From Synechococcus sp. PROS-7-1 (GTDB taxonomy: Bacteria > Cyanobacteriota > Cyanobacteriia > PCC-6307 > Cyanobiaceae): a DNA stretch of 64,000 nt. A model generated the notes under the pieces. It was not told the DNA's origin. It saw only the letters and a program-made list of their open reading frames with translations, and made no database searches. Shown one piece after another: positions 36,389 to 46,116 of the stretch. Position numbers and translations under genes: made by a program. Position 1 is the first letter of the stretch. The number at the start of each line of letters is the position of its first letter. The stretch lies in assembly GCF_014279795.1 (NCBI RefSeq), contig NZ_CP047945.1:1818572-1882571 (forward strand). The letters are read 5' to 3'.

Positions 36389-36873
36389 CAGGGCGACGGA
36401 GTCGGTTGTTGATCCATCGACGCCGACGACTGCGGCGTGGAGATTTTCTCGATGGTTTCCACTTCAAAGCCAATTCCGGCCTTGCGCAGAGCATCGGTGA
36501 CCCCCTCGGCCGGTGCCGCTGGATCCGCCGACGACAGGCGGATGGTGATGCGATACGGCAGGGTGCGGCCGCTCATGGTGCGAGGGAGATCAGCCTTGGG
36601 CTCGCCGGTCTCGGTCTCTTTGGTTTCGGTCTCCACTCCCTCGGTCTTTGTCGCCTCAGCCTTCACTGAATCCTTCTTCACTGCATCTTTTTCGACTGGC
36701 GCCTTCTCCACTGGCTCCGCCTTGTCCTGAACAGACTGCGCTGCCTCCTCTGATGAGGACTGGGTCGTTGGGCTGTCAAAACTATCTGACAGCCGTTGGC
36801 CGAACGGCGTGCCGTCACAGGCCTGCAGGAGCATCAAAGCCAGCAGAACACCAGGAAGCAGCCTCCGGGACAT
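36388..36873 (-). CDS. Predicted lipoprotein with Lys/Glu-rich spacer
   Basis: 161 residues with a signal peptide and lipobox LLQAC (Cys19). A low-complexity stretch at about 50-95 alternates Glu, Lys, Thr and Val (EKAPVEKDAVKKDSVKAEA), then a small C-terminal domain of about 60 residues begins RTLPYRITIRLSSADPAAPA. The spacer would hold the small domain away from the membrane. No function is known. The ATG overlaps the topA stop and the stop overlaps the DUF2232 start. Confidence 0.7.
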   Translation of the reverse strand: MSRRLLPGVLLALMLLQACDGTPFGQRLSDSFDSPTTQSSSEEAAQSVQDKAEPVEKAPVEKDAVKKDSVKAEATKTEGVETETKETETGEPKADLPRTMSGRTLPYRITIRLSSADPAAPAEGVTDALRKAGIGFEVETIEKISTPQSSASMDQQPTPSP

Positions 36874-39590
36874 CAGGAATCACCAGGCCGGATCACCCGC
36901 ACCGCACTGGCCCGAAGGCGTCCCGACTTGGTGGTGGCCGGTGGCTTTTTCGCAGCTGGTTTGGCCGCTGGTTTTTTGGCGGCAGGTTTCTTCGCCGCCG
37001 GTTTTTTGGCGGCAGCGGACTTGCGACTGCTGGATTTTTTCGTTGAGGCCTTCGCAGCCAGCAGCTCCACCGCTTCCTCCAGGGTGATGTCCTCAGCGCC
37101 CTTGCCCTCGGGAAGCGATGCATTGACCTTGCCCTGCTTCACGTAGAGGCCGTAAGGACCGTCGTACACCTGAATCGTCTCCTCGCTGCCCTCGGGTTTC
37201 CCCAAGTCCTTCAGGGCAGTGCGGCCACCCCGCCCACGCTTGGGCATCGCCAGCAATTCCATGGCCCGGGTCAGGCCAACCGCCAGCACATCGTCATCCC
37301 CTTTCAGCGATCGGTAGTCCTTCTCTCCCTTGCCCTTGTCCCACACCACGTAGGGGCCGAAACGACCGAGACCAGCCTGAACTTTGCCGCCATCGGGATG
37401 CTCACCCAGCAGACGCGGCAGGCGCAGCAATCCAAGCGCATCGTCAAGGCTGAGATCCTCAGGTTTCACACCCTTGGGCAACGAGGCACGCTTGGGCTTG
37501 GGGTTCTCATCGCTCACCTGTCCGCGCTGCACGTAAGGGCCGTATTGCCCAAAGAGCAGGTACACCAGGTCGCCAGTTTCGGGATCTTCACCCAAAGCTT
37601 CGGGCCCATCAGCCTTCTGCTTGAGGATCAACTCCGCCTGATCGCGATCCAGATCCGCGGGAGTGATTTCCCTCGGCAGGGTGGCCTTGATCAACTCCTC
37701 CTCGCCATCCTCCCCAACGCGTTTCGACTCCAGATAGGCACCGAAACGTCCGATCCGCACCACACAAGGCAGGCCTTCGAGATCAATGGTGCGGGAGGCA
37801 CCGGGATCGATATCTCCTTCGCGTTGGTGAACCTGGGATTCAAGCCCTTTGTCGCCTTTGTAAAACCCTTCGAGGTAGGGAAGCCACTGCACGGTCCCAT
37901 GGGAGATCTCATCGAGTGTGTTCTCCATCCGGGCCGTGAACCCCGGATCCACCAGATCAGGGAAATGCTCCTCGAGGAGCGATGTCACAGCAAAGGCTGT
38001 GAAACTGGGGGTCAGGGAGTTGTTCAGAAGCGTGGCGTAACCACGGTCCACGATCGTGCCGATGATCGAGGCATAGGTGGAGGGCCTACCGATGCCTTCC
38101 TTCTCCAGCATCTTCACCAGGGACGCTTCGCTGAACCGCGCCGGTGGCTGGGTCTGGTGTCCGAGGGCTTCAACGTCCTTCAGTGACGGTGCGTCACCAA
38201 CGCTCAGCGAGGGCAGCAGCACTTCCTGGCCTTCCAGGGCTGCATCAGGATCATCACTGCCCTCCACGTAGGCCCGGAAGAACCCTGGAAAATCGATGCG
38301 CTTGCCACTGGCTCTGAACACGGCATCTGCAGCGCTGAGATCCACGGAGAGCATGGTCAAACGAGCCTCAGCCATCTGACTGGCCACGGTGCGCTTCCAG
38401 ATCAACTCGTAAAGGGCCAGATCCCTCCCGTCCAGACCAGTGTCTTGGGGAGCCCGGAAACTCTCGCCGGCGGGGCGGATCGCCTCATGGGCTTCCTGAG
38501 CGTTGCGGGACTTGGTACTGAACTGACGCACCGACTTGCTGAGGTACTCCTTGCCGTAGCGGGATTCCACACAGCTGCGTGCTGCGCTGATGGCCTGATC
38601 CGACAGGTGCACCGAATCCGTACGCATGTAGGTGATGAAGCCCCGCTCATACAGCCCCTGAGCGCAGCGCATGGTCTCCCGTGCCGACAGCCGCAACTTC
38701 CGGTTTGATTCCTGCTGAAGCGTGCTGGTGGTGAAGGGCGGCACTGGGCGACGCACCGTGGGTTTCTCCTCCACGGCCGTCACGCTCCAGTCCGCGGACT
38801 CGACAGCGGCGGACAGCTTGCGTGCTTCTTCCTCGCTGAGGAGACGCACCTTGCTGCCCTCTTTCAGGCCACCGGTGCTCTCATCGAAATCATTGCCAGT
38901 GGCAATGCGTTGCCCTTCGAGATGGGTGAGCTTGGCTTCAAAGCGCGTGCCAGCTTTCTCCAAAGCGGCCTTGAGATCCCAGTAACTACCACTTCGGAAG
39001 GCCCTTCGAGCCCGTTCCCGCTGCACCAGCAAACGCACAGCCACCGACTGAACCCGGCCCGCTGACAACCCCCAGGCCACCTTCTTCCACAACAGTGGGG
39101 AGAGGGTGTAGCCCACCAATCGATCAAGGATTCGGCGGGTTTCCTGGGCATGCACGAGCTCCATATCAAGCTCCCGGGTCTGATCGAGAGCCCGCCCGAT
39201 CGCCTCCTTCGTGATCTCGTGAAAGACCATCCTCTTGACGGGGATCTTGGGGGCCAGCAGCTGCAGGAGGTGCCAGCTGATGCTTTCTCCTTCGCGATCT
39301 TCATCCGTCGCCAACAGGAGCTGATCAGCCCCTTTGAGCGCATCTTTGAGCTCTTTGACCACCTTCTTCTTGTCCTTCGGCACCACGTACAGCGGCTCGA
39401 AGTCGGCTTCGGTGTTCACACCAAGATTGGCCCATTTCTGCCCTTTATGAGCCGCTGGAATCTCGCTGGCGTTGTTCGGGAGGTCACGGACATGGCCCAT
39501 AGAGGCCTCCACGCGGAAGGCCTTGGGCAGGAATCCACGGATGGTGCGGGCCTTCGTAGGGCTCTCAACAATGACCAGGGTGTGCGCCAC
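36873..39590 (-). CDS. topA: DNA topoisomerase I (type IA) with basic tail
   Basis: Relaxes negative supercoils through a Tyr-DNA covalent intermediate. The 905 residues hold a Toprim domain (VIVESPTKA at 6-14, DEDREGE at 96-102), the active-site Tyr321 in ITYMRTDS, and several Topo_C repeats (GRFGPYV type). No Cys4 zinc fingers are present. The last 60 residues are a histone-H1-like KKPAA repeat. It heads a minus-strand run of five overlapping or nearly abutting genes and is divergent from ndhB. Confidence 0.97.
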   Translation of the reverse strand: MAHTLVIVESPTKARTIRGFLPKAFRVEASMGHVRDLPNNASEIPAAHKGQKWANLGVNTEADFEPLYVVPKDKKKVVKELKDALKGADQLLLATDEDREGESISWHLLQLLAPKIPVKRMVFHEITKEAIGRALDQTRELDMELVHAQETRRILDRLVGYTLSPLLWKKVAWGLSAGRVQSVAVRLLVQRERARRAFRSGSYWDLKAALEKAGTRFEAKLTHLEGQRIATGNDFDESTGGLKEGSKVRLLSEEEARKLSAAVESADWSVTAVEEKPTVRRPVPPFTTSTLQQESNRKLRLSARETMRCAQGLYERGFITYMRTDSVHLSDQAISAARSCVESRYGKEYLSKSVRQFSTKSRNAQEAHEAIRPAGESFRAPQDTGLDGRDLALYELIWKRTVASQMAEARLTMLSVDLSAADAVFRASGKRIDFPGFFRAYVEGSDDPDAALEGQEVLLPSLSVGDAPSLKDVEALGHQTQPPARFSEASLVKMLEKEGIGRPSTYASIIGTIVDRGYATLLNNSLTPSFTAFAVTSLLEEHFPDLVDPGFTARMENTLDEISHGTVQWLPYLEGFYKGDKGLESQVHQREGDIDPGASRTIDLEGLPCVVRIGRFGAYLESKRVGEDGEEELIKATLPREITPADLDRDQAELILKQKADGPEALGEDPETGDLVYLLFGQYGPYVQRGQVSDENPKPKRASLPKGVKPEDLSLDDALGLLRLPRLLGEHPDGGKVQAGLGRFGPYVVWDKGKGEKDYRSLKGDDDVLAVGLTRAMELLAMPKRGRGGRTALKDLGKPEGSEETIQVYDGPYGLYVKQGKVNASLPEGKGAEDITLEEAVELLAAKASTKKSSSRKSAAAKKPAAKKPAAKKPAAKPAAKKPPATTKSGRLRASAVRVIRPGDS
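36939..37007 (-). repeat. KKPAA-coding repeat in topA tail
   Basis: Tandem 15-base units encode KKPAA copies at about residues 862-884, with a degenerate copy KPAA. Such tails in other DNA-binding proteins raise affinity for DNA. Confidence 0.8.
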
Positions 39591-39717
39591 AGGCGGGCAG
39601 ATAACCGTCCCCTTCTTTATCGCACCGCCGCTCCGGCTGCAGCGAATTCACCGTTCATCTCAAGCCTGATCGGCAACGCCGCTACAGTCCCCCCTATTGC
39701 TCTGCCCTGCGCGCACC

Positions 39718-41289
39718 ATGCCCGAGATGGGTGCTCTGCTTCTGTCCACCACGGCATTGGCAGCTCCTGGGGAGCTGCTCAACCTCTCGCTGAATGCGAG
39801 TGCTGTCGCACCGGAAGGTGCTGTTCTGCTCGCCATGCTGGCCACCCTTCTGGTGGATCTGGCCGGCGAGAAGATCTCCACGCGCTGGGTTCCTCCGATC
39901 TGTTATGCGGGCCTGGGGACAGCGCTTGTGCTGCTGGCGCTTCAGTGGAATGCCCCCCTGGAAACCTCTTTCCTCGGAGCTTTCCTGCCTGACCACCTCG
40001 CGATCGCCTTCAGGGCTGTTGTGGCGCTTTCCACCCTGCTGTCGCTGATGATCAGCTGGCGGTACGCCGAACAGAGCGGAAGCCCCGTTGGTGAATATGC
40101 GGCGATCCTGCTCGCCGCAACCCTGGGCGGGATGCTCCTCTGCGGAGCCACCGATCTGGTGAGCGTGTTCGTATCACTGGAAACCCTGTCCGTCGCGAGC
40201 TATCTCCTGTCGGGGTACATGAAGCGCGACGCTCGCAGCTCCGAGGCCGCTCTGAAATATCTGCTGGTGGGATCAGCCGCGGCCGCAGTCTTCCTTTACG
40301 GCTCCTCCCTGCTCTACGGCCTCAGCGGATCCACAAGCCTTGAAGCGATCGGTCAGGCACTCCTCACCAGTCCCACCCCGCTGGCCGCCCTCGCGCTGGT
40401 GTTTGTCCTGGCCACCGTGGCCTTCAAGATCGCTGCCGTTCCGTTCCACCAGTGGACACCTGATGTCTACGAAGGCTCGCCGACCCCTGTGGTCGCCTTC
40501 CTCTCCGTGGGCTCGAAGGCTGCTGGTTTCGCCCTTGCCCTGCGACTTCTCGTGGGATGTTTCGGCAGCTTCGACACCCAGTGGAAGTTGCTATTCACCG
40601 TGCTGGCCGTGCTGAGCATGACCCTGGGCAATGTGGTGGCACTGGCCCAGACCTCGATGAAGCGGATGCTGGCGTACAGCTCCATCGGTCAAGCCGGATT
40701 CGTGATGATTGGGCTGGTGTGCGGAACCGAGGATGGCTTCGCAGCCATGGTTCTCTACACAGCGGCCTATCTATTCATGAACCTGGGCGCCTTCGCCTGC
40801 ATCATCCTGTTCTCGATCCGCACAGGAAGCGATCGGATCGCTGATTACGCGGGGCTCTACCAGAAAGATCCACTGATCACGCTCGGGCTCAGTCTCTGCC
40901 TGCTCTCCCTTGGGGGCATTCCCCCGATGCTCGGCTTTTTCGGCAAGATCTACCTCTTCTTCGCAGGCTGGGCAGATCACCAGTACGTGCTCGTGGTCGT
41001 CGGTTTGATCACGTCAGTGATCTCGATTTATTACTACATCGGTGTGATCAAGATGATGGTGGTGAAGGAGCCCCAAGAGGCTTCAGACGTCGTCAAGGCC
41101 TACCCCCCTGTTCAATGGTCAACGCTTGGGCTCCCCCCCCTGAGGGTCGCCCTCGTGACCTGTGTGGTCGTGACCGCAGTGGGCGGAATTCTCTCCAATC
41201 CCCTCTTCCAGTGGGCCAGTGATGCGGTGGCAGGCACGCCTCTGCTGCAGGAGGCGATCGCCAGTGTGAGCAGATCTCCCCTTGGCTGA
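39718..41289 (+). CDS. ndhB: NAD(P)H-quinone oxidoreductase subunit 2 (NdhB)
   Basis: Antiporter-like membrane subunit of the thylakoid NDH-1 complex, used in cyclic electron flow, respiration and CO2 uptake. The 523-residue product has fourteen hydrophobic helices and the conserved [30 protein letters not shown] and [18 protein letters not shown] segments. The ATG at 39718 gives [10 protein letters not shown]; an upstream ATG at 39697 is less likely. An ABC ATPase gene starts within its last eight bases. Confidence 0.96.
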   Translation: MPEMGALLLSTTALAAPGELLNLSLNASAVAPEGAVLLAMLATLLVDLAGEKISTRWVPPICYAGLGTALVLLALQWNAPLETSFLGAFLPDHLAIAFRAVVALSTLLSLMISWRYAEQSGSPVGEYAAILLAATLGGMLLCGATDLVSVFVSLETLSVASYLLSGYMKRDARSSEAALKYLLVGSAAAAVFLYGSSLLYGLSGSTSLEAIGQALLTSPTPLAALALVFVLATVAFKIAAVPFHQWTPDVYEGSPTPVVAFLSVGSKAAGFALALRLLVGCFGSFDTQWKLLFTVLAVLSMTLGNVVALAQTSMKRMLAYSSIGQAGFVMIGLVCGTEDGFAAMVLYTAAYLFMNLGAFACIILFSIRTGSDRIADYAGLYQKDPLITLGLSLCLLSLGGIPPMLGFFGKIYLFFAGWADHQYVLVVVGLITSVISIYYYIGVIKMMVVKEPQEASDVVKAYPPVQWSTLGLPPLRVALVTCVVVTAVGGILSNPLFQWASDAVAGTPLLQEAIASVSRSPLG

Positions 41290-42019
41290 CACCATCCCAC
41301 CCGAACGTCGGCCGGTTGCTGAATTGAGAGCGGTCGACAAGGTGTATGGCTCCGGAGACACCCAGGTACGAGCCTTGGATGGGCTTGATCTCACGGTGTT
41401 GCAAGGGGACTACCTCGCCGTGATGGGGGCCAGCGGATCCGGCAAGAGCACCGCCATGAACATCCTTGGCTGCTTGGATCGCCCCACCAGCGGTTCGTAC
41501 CTTCTCAATGGCCATGCGGTCGAGCAGCTCGATGATGATGCGCTCGCCGATCTACGCAACCAGGAACTGGGGTTCGTGTTCCAGCAGTTTCACTTGCTTC
41601 CCCATGCCACGGCCATGGAGAACGTGATGCTGCCGATGATCTACGCCGGAATTGATGTGAACCAGCGGCGAGATCGCGCCCGTGCAGCCCTAGAGAGGGT
41701 TGGCTTGGGGGATCGCCTCGAGAACAGACCGAATCAACTGTCTGGAGGCCAGCAGCAGCGCGTGGCCATTGCACGGGCCATCATCAATCAACCCGCGCTT
41801 CTGCTCGCCGATGAGCCGACAGGAGCACTCGATTCACGCACAACAGACGACGTTCTCAACCTGTTTGACAGCCTGCACAGCCAAGGCATCACCGTGGTTC
41901 TGGTCACCCACGAAGACGATGTGGCAGCCCGCGCAGAGCGTGTGGCGCATTTCCGCGATGGGCAGGTGGAACGCTGGGAGAGTCCAAAAACGAAAACAGG
42001 TCCTTCAAAACACCCCTGA
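41282..42019 (+). CDS. ABC transporter ATPase, MacB/LolD/DevA type
   Basis: 245 residues with Walker [10 protein letters not shown] near 49-57, signature [15 protein letters not shown], Walker [13 protein letters not shown] and the [11 protein letters not shown]-loop typical of the MacB/LolD/DevA branch. These ATPases pair with FtsX-like permeases, but none lies nearby. The TTG at 41282 is the only good start before family similarity and overlaps the ndhB stop by eight bases, so translation may be coupled. Confidence 0.9.
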   Translation: MADTIPPERRPVAELRAVDKVYGSGDTQVRALDGLDLTVLQGDYLAVMGASGSGKSTAMNILGCLDRPTSGSYLLNGHAVEQLDDDALADLRNQELGFVFQQFHLLPHATAMENVMLPMIYAGIDVNQRRDRARAALERVGLGDRLENRPNQLSGGQQQRVAIARAIINQPALLLADEPTGALDSRTTDDVLNLFDSLHSQGITVVLVTHEDDVAARAERVAHFRDGQVERWESPKTKTGPSKHP

Positions 42020-42041
42020 TTAAGGTGTGGAGGTATCAGGA

Positions 42042-42791
42042 ATGGTTCGCATGGGAGCTTCTGCCGCTCCATCCATCCGCATCCTTCTTGTGGATGACGA
42101 GGTCCGATTAACGGATCTTCTCAAGATGGAACTGGAGGTGGAAGGTTATGAGGTGGTTGTGGCCGCTGATGGAGCCTCAGGTCTTTTCCATGCCCGAGAA
42201 ACACCTGGCCCTGATCTGATTGTTTTGGATTGGAATTTGCCTGATTTCAGTGGCATTGATATCTGCCAAAGAATTCGAACCAGTGGTGTCACAACCCCGA
42301 TTCTCATGCTCACCGGGCATGACGACATCTCCGATCGGGTCACCGCCTTGGATGCAGGCGTGGATGACTACTTAATCAAGCCCTTTTCCATCGAAGAACT
42401 GATGGCCAGGTTGCGGGCCATGCAGCGCCGCGCCAACACGTTTGCAGCCGTCAATGGAGACGGACCACAACCGGAAACCATGACTGTGGGGAACCTCAGC
42501 ATGAACACCATCACCAGGGATGTATCCCGGGGTGAACGGGTGATTCAGCTCTCTGTGAAGGAATACGAGCTGCTGAATTTCCTGATGCGCGGCAAGGGCA
42601 AGGTGTTGGAGCGCGCCGAAATCATGCGCGGGGTCTGGGGAGAAAACTTCTATGGAGACGACAACCTGCTGGATGTCTACATCCGCTATCTGAGACAGAA
42701 GGTGGAGTCAAAAGATCAACCCACCCTGATTCACACCGTGCGAGGGGTCGGGTTCATCCTCAGAGAGGAGACGCCCGCATCAGGCTCCTGA
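42042..42791 (+). CDS. OmpR-family two-component response regulator
   Basis: 249 residues: receiver domain with the acidic pair DDE at 18-20, phosphoacceptor Asp63 in VLDWNLPDFSG, Thr in LMLTGHD and Lys in YLIKPFS, then a winged-helix domain ending TLIHTVRGVGFILRE. The ATG at 42042 is set by a GGAGG eight bases upstream (42029-42033), which rules out the longer GTG start at 42027. No histidine kinase is nearby. Its end overlaps the convergent M23 gene by 12 bases. Confidence 0.95.
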   Translation: MVRMGASAAPSIRILLVDDEVRLTDLLKMELEVEGYEVVVAADGASGLFHARETPGPDLIVLDWNLPDFSGIDICQRIRTSGVTTPILMLTGHDDISDRVTALDAGVDDYLIKPFSIEELMARLRAMQRRANTFAAVNGDGPQPETMTVGNLSMNTITRDVSRGERVIQLSVKEYELLNFLMRGKGKVLERAEIMRGVWGENFYGDDNLLDVYIRYLRQKVESKDQPTLIHTVRGVGFILREETPASGS

Positions 42792-43754
42792 GGCTGGGGC
42801 TTCAGGCCGTTCGAGACTGTTCATCAGCTGCCCAACCAGCAGAGAGACCGCATCGGTATCCGATGCAGTGAGTGGATTGAGATCAAGATCGCCAGGATCC
42901 GTGGCGACCCAACCGTCACCATCAGGGCGACGCAGCTCGAAGTGAAGGTGGGGTCCTGTGCTGAGACCCGTGCTGCCGACACGCCCGATCACCTCTCCCT
43001 GACGCACGGTCTGGCCCGCTTTCACATAAATCTCGGAGAGGTGTCCGTACAGCGTCCGCCGAGGAGGATCACCATGGTCGAGCTCAACGGCGATGCCATA
43101 ACCACCAGCAAGGCCACTGCTCAGAACGGTTCCCGACAGAGCTGCCACAACCGGCGTTCCTTCTGGAGCAGCAAAATCCTTGCCTGCGTGCATCAACCAT
43201 TGCCCCACGATGGGATGCATGCGCCAGCCGAACTCACTGGTGGTTATGGCCGATCCAAGGATGGGGAACAGGGGCTTGCGGTTGCCGTTTCCAGGGATCG
43301 AAGCCGGACGGGGAGACACCGCAAACACCGATTCAAGGCGGAAGCCGCCTGTTGAGCCGGCCAGAAGCGCGGACACCGGAACGGAGATGGGCGGAAGCGG
43401 GCGACCATCTGCACTCCGCCGTCCCAAACCAGTGAAGCGTCCATCCCGTCCGTTCAGCACCACACGGGCACCACGGCGTCGATCACGACCAGGCACAGCG
43501 ACACCCTCGCGGCATTCCTGCTTCGAAAGGGCTCCCGTACGGCAAGCCTGCTGAAACGCTGGGACATCGATGGGGCGAGCGACACCTCCGCCGCCTGATT
43601 CGATCTGGAGTCGTTCTTGGCGCGTAATGACTCGATTTTGCTCCAGCGAGTCGAGGGAGTGATCAAACGTCAGCGGAGGAGCGACTGGCGTTTCAACATC
43701 CGGTGCCAGCGGCAGCGTCAGAAGGATCGGTGCAGCAAGCCAGCGAAGTGCCAA
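42780..43754 (-). CDS. M23-family (LytM) peptidase
   Basis: 324-residue exported protein with an N-terminal hydrophobic segment, a linker of about 150 residues and a C-terminal LytM domain. Zinc ligands appear in HAGKDFA (HxxxD) and in GPHLHFELRR, with YGHLSEI between them. Such proteins cut peptide cross-links in peptidoglycan or, when inactive, activate amidases; here the ligands are present. Two cysteine pairs (ACRTGALSKQEC and others) are seen in the linker. It is the last gene of the vipp1-trxA-aminotransferase-birA run. Confidence 0.88.
   Translation of the reverse strand: MALRWLAAPILLTLPLAPDVETPVAPPLTFDHSLDSLEQNRVITRQERLQIESGGGGVARPIDVPAFQQACRTGALSKQECREGVAVPGRDRRRGARVVLNGRDGRFTGLGRRSADGRPLPPISVPVSALLAGSTGGFRLESVFAVSPRPASIPGNGNRKPLFPILGSAITTSEFGWRMHPIVGQWLMHAGKDFAAPEGTPVVAALSGTVLSSGLAGGYGIAVELDHGDPPRRTLYGHLSEIYVKAGQTVRQGEVIGRVGSTGLSTGPHLHFELRRPDGDGWVATDPGDLDLNPLTASDTDAVSLLVGQLMNSLERPEAPASGA
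42787..42806. terminator. Possible hairpin at the RR/M23 convergent ends
   Basis: CCTGAGGC and GCTTCAGG pair (one G-T wobble) around a TGGG loop, across the response-regulator stop and inside the end of the M23 gene. There is no T-tract. A shared attenuating role is possible but unproven. Confidence 0.3.
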
Positions 43755-43784
43755 CGGATCCAGGCGATCTCATCGTGCGAGACC

Positions 43785-44555
43785 TTAGACACTCCCGCCG
43801 TTGCTGTCACCCCATCGGGTCCAGCTGCAGGTCTGGGTGCCCTGACTGAGCAGCAAGCGTCCATCCAGCCCGAGCCCTCGAACCTGCCAATCCTCCCCAC
43901 TCTTGGGGTCGCGCACCCGGTCACTCCAGAGCCGACGCTCTGCTTCTCGCACCACAACAGCAGGGTCACGGGCCAGATCCATCGACCGGTCCAAGGCCTG
44001 AAGAACAGCGCCTTGCCAACACTGCAGCCGGCAGCGACCGGCTGGCAGGAGCTGTTTGAGCGCGACGGCTCCGGAGGGAACGGCATTGCACACATTGAGT
44101 CCGACTCCGACGCGGGCTAGCCGAACCTGGCTGCCGCGGAACACCAACGTGGGCAGGATTCCTGCCAGTTTCCTGGAATGGACCAACAGGTCGTTCGGCC
44201 ATTTAATCCGCACCGGCACACCTTGGGATTCGAGCTGTTCCGTCAGCGCCAGGGCCACAACCAAACCGAACAACCCCGTGGCCCTGATCGGATGCGGCCA
44301 AGGCAGGGCCGCACTGAGCCAGACACCTCCCCGCGGTGCCAACCACACACGCCCATGCTGGCCATGACTCTGGGTCTGATGGGACGCGACCACAGCACGC
44401 GGTTGATCACCGCTCCACGCTTGGCACTCCAGCCAACGCACCAGCTCGATTTCCGTACTGGTGCAAACCTGCAATTGCCGCAGTCTCCAGTGCGAGTCGC
44501 CGCAACGGCGCAGATCCCTGAGGAGCCGAGCGCCTCCCCTGGCAACCGAGGGCAT
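43785..44555 (-). CDS. birA: Biotin--[acetyl-CoA-carboxylase] ligase
   Basis: Attaches biotin to the acetyl-CoA carboxylase carrier protein. The 256 residues have the ligase motifs GQHGRVW at about 65-71, KWPNDL at 118-123 and KLAGIL just after, with the SH3-like C-terminal domain. There is no N-terminal helix-turn-helix, so it should not be a repressor as in E. coli. The ATG overlaps the aminotransferase stop (ATGA); a start six codons further upstream is less likely. Confidence 0.92.
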   Translation of the reverse strand: MPSVARGGARLLRDLRRCGDSHWRLRQLQVCTSTEIELVRWLECQAWSGDQPRAVVASHQTQSHGQHGRVWLAPRGGVWLSAALPWPHPIRATGLFGLVVALALTEQLESQGVPVRIKWPNDLLVHSRKLAGILPTLVFRGSQVRLARVGVGLNVCNAVPSGAVALKQLLPAGRCRLQCWQGAVLQALDRSMDLARDPAVVVREAERRLWSDRVRDPKSGEDWQVRGLGLDGRLLLSQGTQTCSWTRWGDSNGGSV

Positions 44556-45748
44556 CAGCTCTGCAGTGCCCACCAGGGTGCAAGCCGGTCCACAGCCGAC
44601 TCGAGGTCTTCAGAAGGGCGCACCAAAGCCAGTCGCAACCATCCTGCTCCAGCTGCTCCAAATCCAGAGCCGGGAGTGAGCGCCACACCGCAATGCTCGA
44701 GCACTTCAGCGGCCAGCTGTTCATCACTCCAGCCCCGGGAGCGGGCCCAAGGCGGCAGAGGCATCCACAGATACAGGGCCATGGAGGGCTGGGGCACCGA
44801 CCAGCCGATCCTCGCCAGGGCGCGCAGCATGCGATCCCGGCGATCCCGATAGACAGGGCGCAGCGATCCTGGCCAATCGGCGAAGCGATCCAGCGCCAGC
44901 ACTGCTCCCTGTTGCAGGGCCCGGCACTGGTTGAAATCCACCACGCCCTTGAGTTGACGGAGGGCGCTGATCAGGGGTGCAGCCCCCACGGCAAAGGCCA
45001 GACGGAATCCCCCCAGGCACCAGCCCTTGGACAGGGAAAAGAACTCAATTCCCCGCTCTTTCCATTGGGGACAGCGCAGGAGAGCGGGGGCCTCTCCCTG
45101 CAGAGCCAAATCAACGTAAGGGTTGTCATGGGCCAGAACGAGATCATGGCGATGGCAGTGCGCCATCGCTTCATCGAGCCAAGCCTGATCTCCTGTACAT
45201 GCGGTGGGATTGTGGGGAAACCCCAGAACCATCAGGCGCAATTGCCTCCACTGCTCCGTCGTGAGAGTGGAAAAATCTGGAGCCCATCCATTCTCGGCTT
45301 GAAGCGGCAGCGTGTGGATTGCGGCATCCGCCAGTTCGAGACCGCCGCGATGGGACGGATAGGAAGGATCAAGGATCAAGGCGCTCTCTCCAGGATCCAA
45401 AACGGCCATCGGTAGATGGGCGGTCCCCTCTTGAGAACCCACCAACAACAGAACTTCGGTTTCGGCATCAACCGCCACATCGAAGCGACGCTCACACCAA
45501 GCGGCTGCTGCATGGCGGAACGCTTCGGTTCCGGCATGCAGGCAGTACGACGAACTGATGGGATCTTGAAGCGCACCAGCCATGGCCGCGATCACCTCCG
45601 CAGGTGGAGCCAGATCGGTTGACCCGAGCGAAAGATCAATCAGCGGCTGCTGGGGATGACGAGTCCCTGAGCAGTACTGCGCTTTGCGGCGATCATTCCG
45701 GTCGAAAACACCACTGCCCAGCCGGGCCAGGCGTTCAGAGGTGAGCAT
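44555..45748 (-). CDS. Class I/II PLP aminotransferase
   Basis: 397 residues of the aspartate aminotransferase fold type I. The PLP-binding Lys lies in SLSKGWCLGGFR near residue 241, with FPHNPTA and HDNPYVD upstream and the C-terminal Arg region LRLALVRPSEDL. It resembles LL-diaminopimelate or alanine/glutamate aminotransferases, but the substrate cannot be fixed from sequence. It starts inside trxA (14-base overlap) and overlaps birA by four bases. Confidence 0.87.
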   Translation of the reverse strand: MLTSERLARLGSGVFDRNDRRKAQYCSGTRHPQQPLIDLSLGSTDLAPPAEVIAAMAGALQDPISSSYCLHAGTEAFRHAAAAWCERRFDVAVDAETEVLLLVGSQEGTAHLPMAVLDPGESALILDPSYPSHRGGLELADAAIHTLPLQAENGWAPDFSTLTTEQWRQLRLMVLGFPHNPTACTGDQAWLDEAMAHCHRHDLVLAHDNPYVDLALQGEAPALLRCPQWKERGIEFFSLSKGWCLGGFRLAFAVGAAPLISALRQLKGVVDFNQCRALQQGAVLALDRFADWPGSLRPVYRDRRDRMLRALARIGWSVPQPSMALYLWMPLPPWARSRGWSDEQLAAEVLEHCGVALTPGSGFGAAGAGWLRLALVRPSEDLESAVDRLAPWWALQS

Positions 45749-46061
45749 CCAGGAAAGCCTGCAACTGAGGACGGGCGATGGCCCCCTCGTGACGACCGAT
45801 CTCCGCACCATCGCGGAAGAGGATCAACGTTGGGATTCCCTGCACCTGGTAAGCATCGCGGGTTGCGGGATTGCCATCCACTTCAAGCTTTCCCACCTGC
45901 AGACGCCCTGCATAGGTTTCGGCCGCCCAGTCCATCAGAGGAACCATCAACCGGCAGGGACCACACCAAGGCGCCCAGAAATCCACCAGAACTGTTCCGG
46001 ATGCCTTCAGGACGTCCTGATCAAAACCGGCATCGGTGAAGTCGGAAACAGCAGCAGACAC
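45735..46061 (-). CDS. trxA: Thioredoxin
   Basis: 108-residue thioredoxin with the WCGPC active site at 32-36, the cis-Pro segment GIPTLILF and the usual fold pattern. It would reduce disulfides in cytoplasmic enzymes, including light-regulated ones. Its position 56 bases after vipp1 and overlapping the aminotransferase suggests a shared message. No unusual residue is seen. Confidence 0.97.
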   Translation of the reverse strand: MSAAVSDFTDAGFDQDVLKASGTVLVDFWAPWCGPCRLMVPLMDWAAETYAGRLQVGKLEVDGNPATRDAYQVQGIPTLILFRDGAEIGRHEGAIARPQLQAFLDAHL

Positions 46062-46116
46062 AGCAAGACGACGAAGGACGTTTGATCCTATGGACGGGAG
46101 GGGTACTGGAGAGGGC

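Noticed and set aside
39150-39992. 280-codon plus-strand frame over topA and the ndhB start
   Set aside because: Antisense to topA and out of frame with ndhB. No motif or signal; both neighbours are certain.
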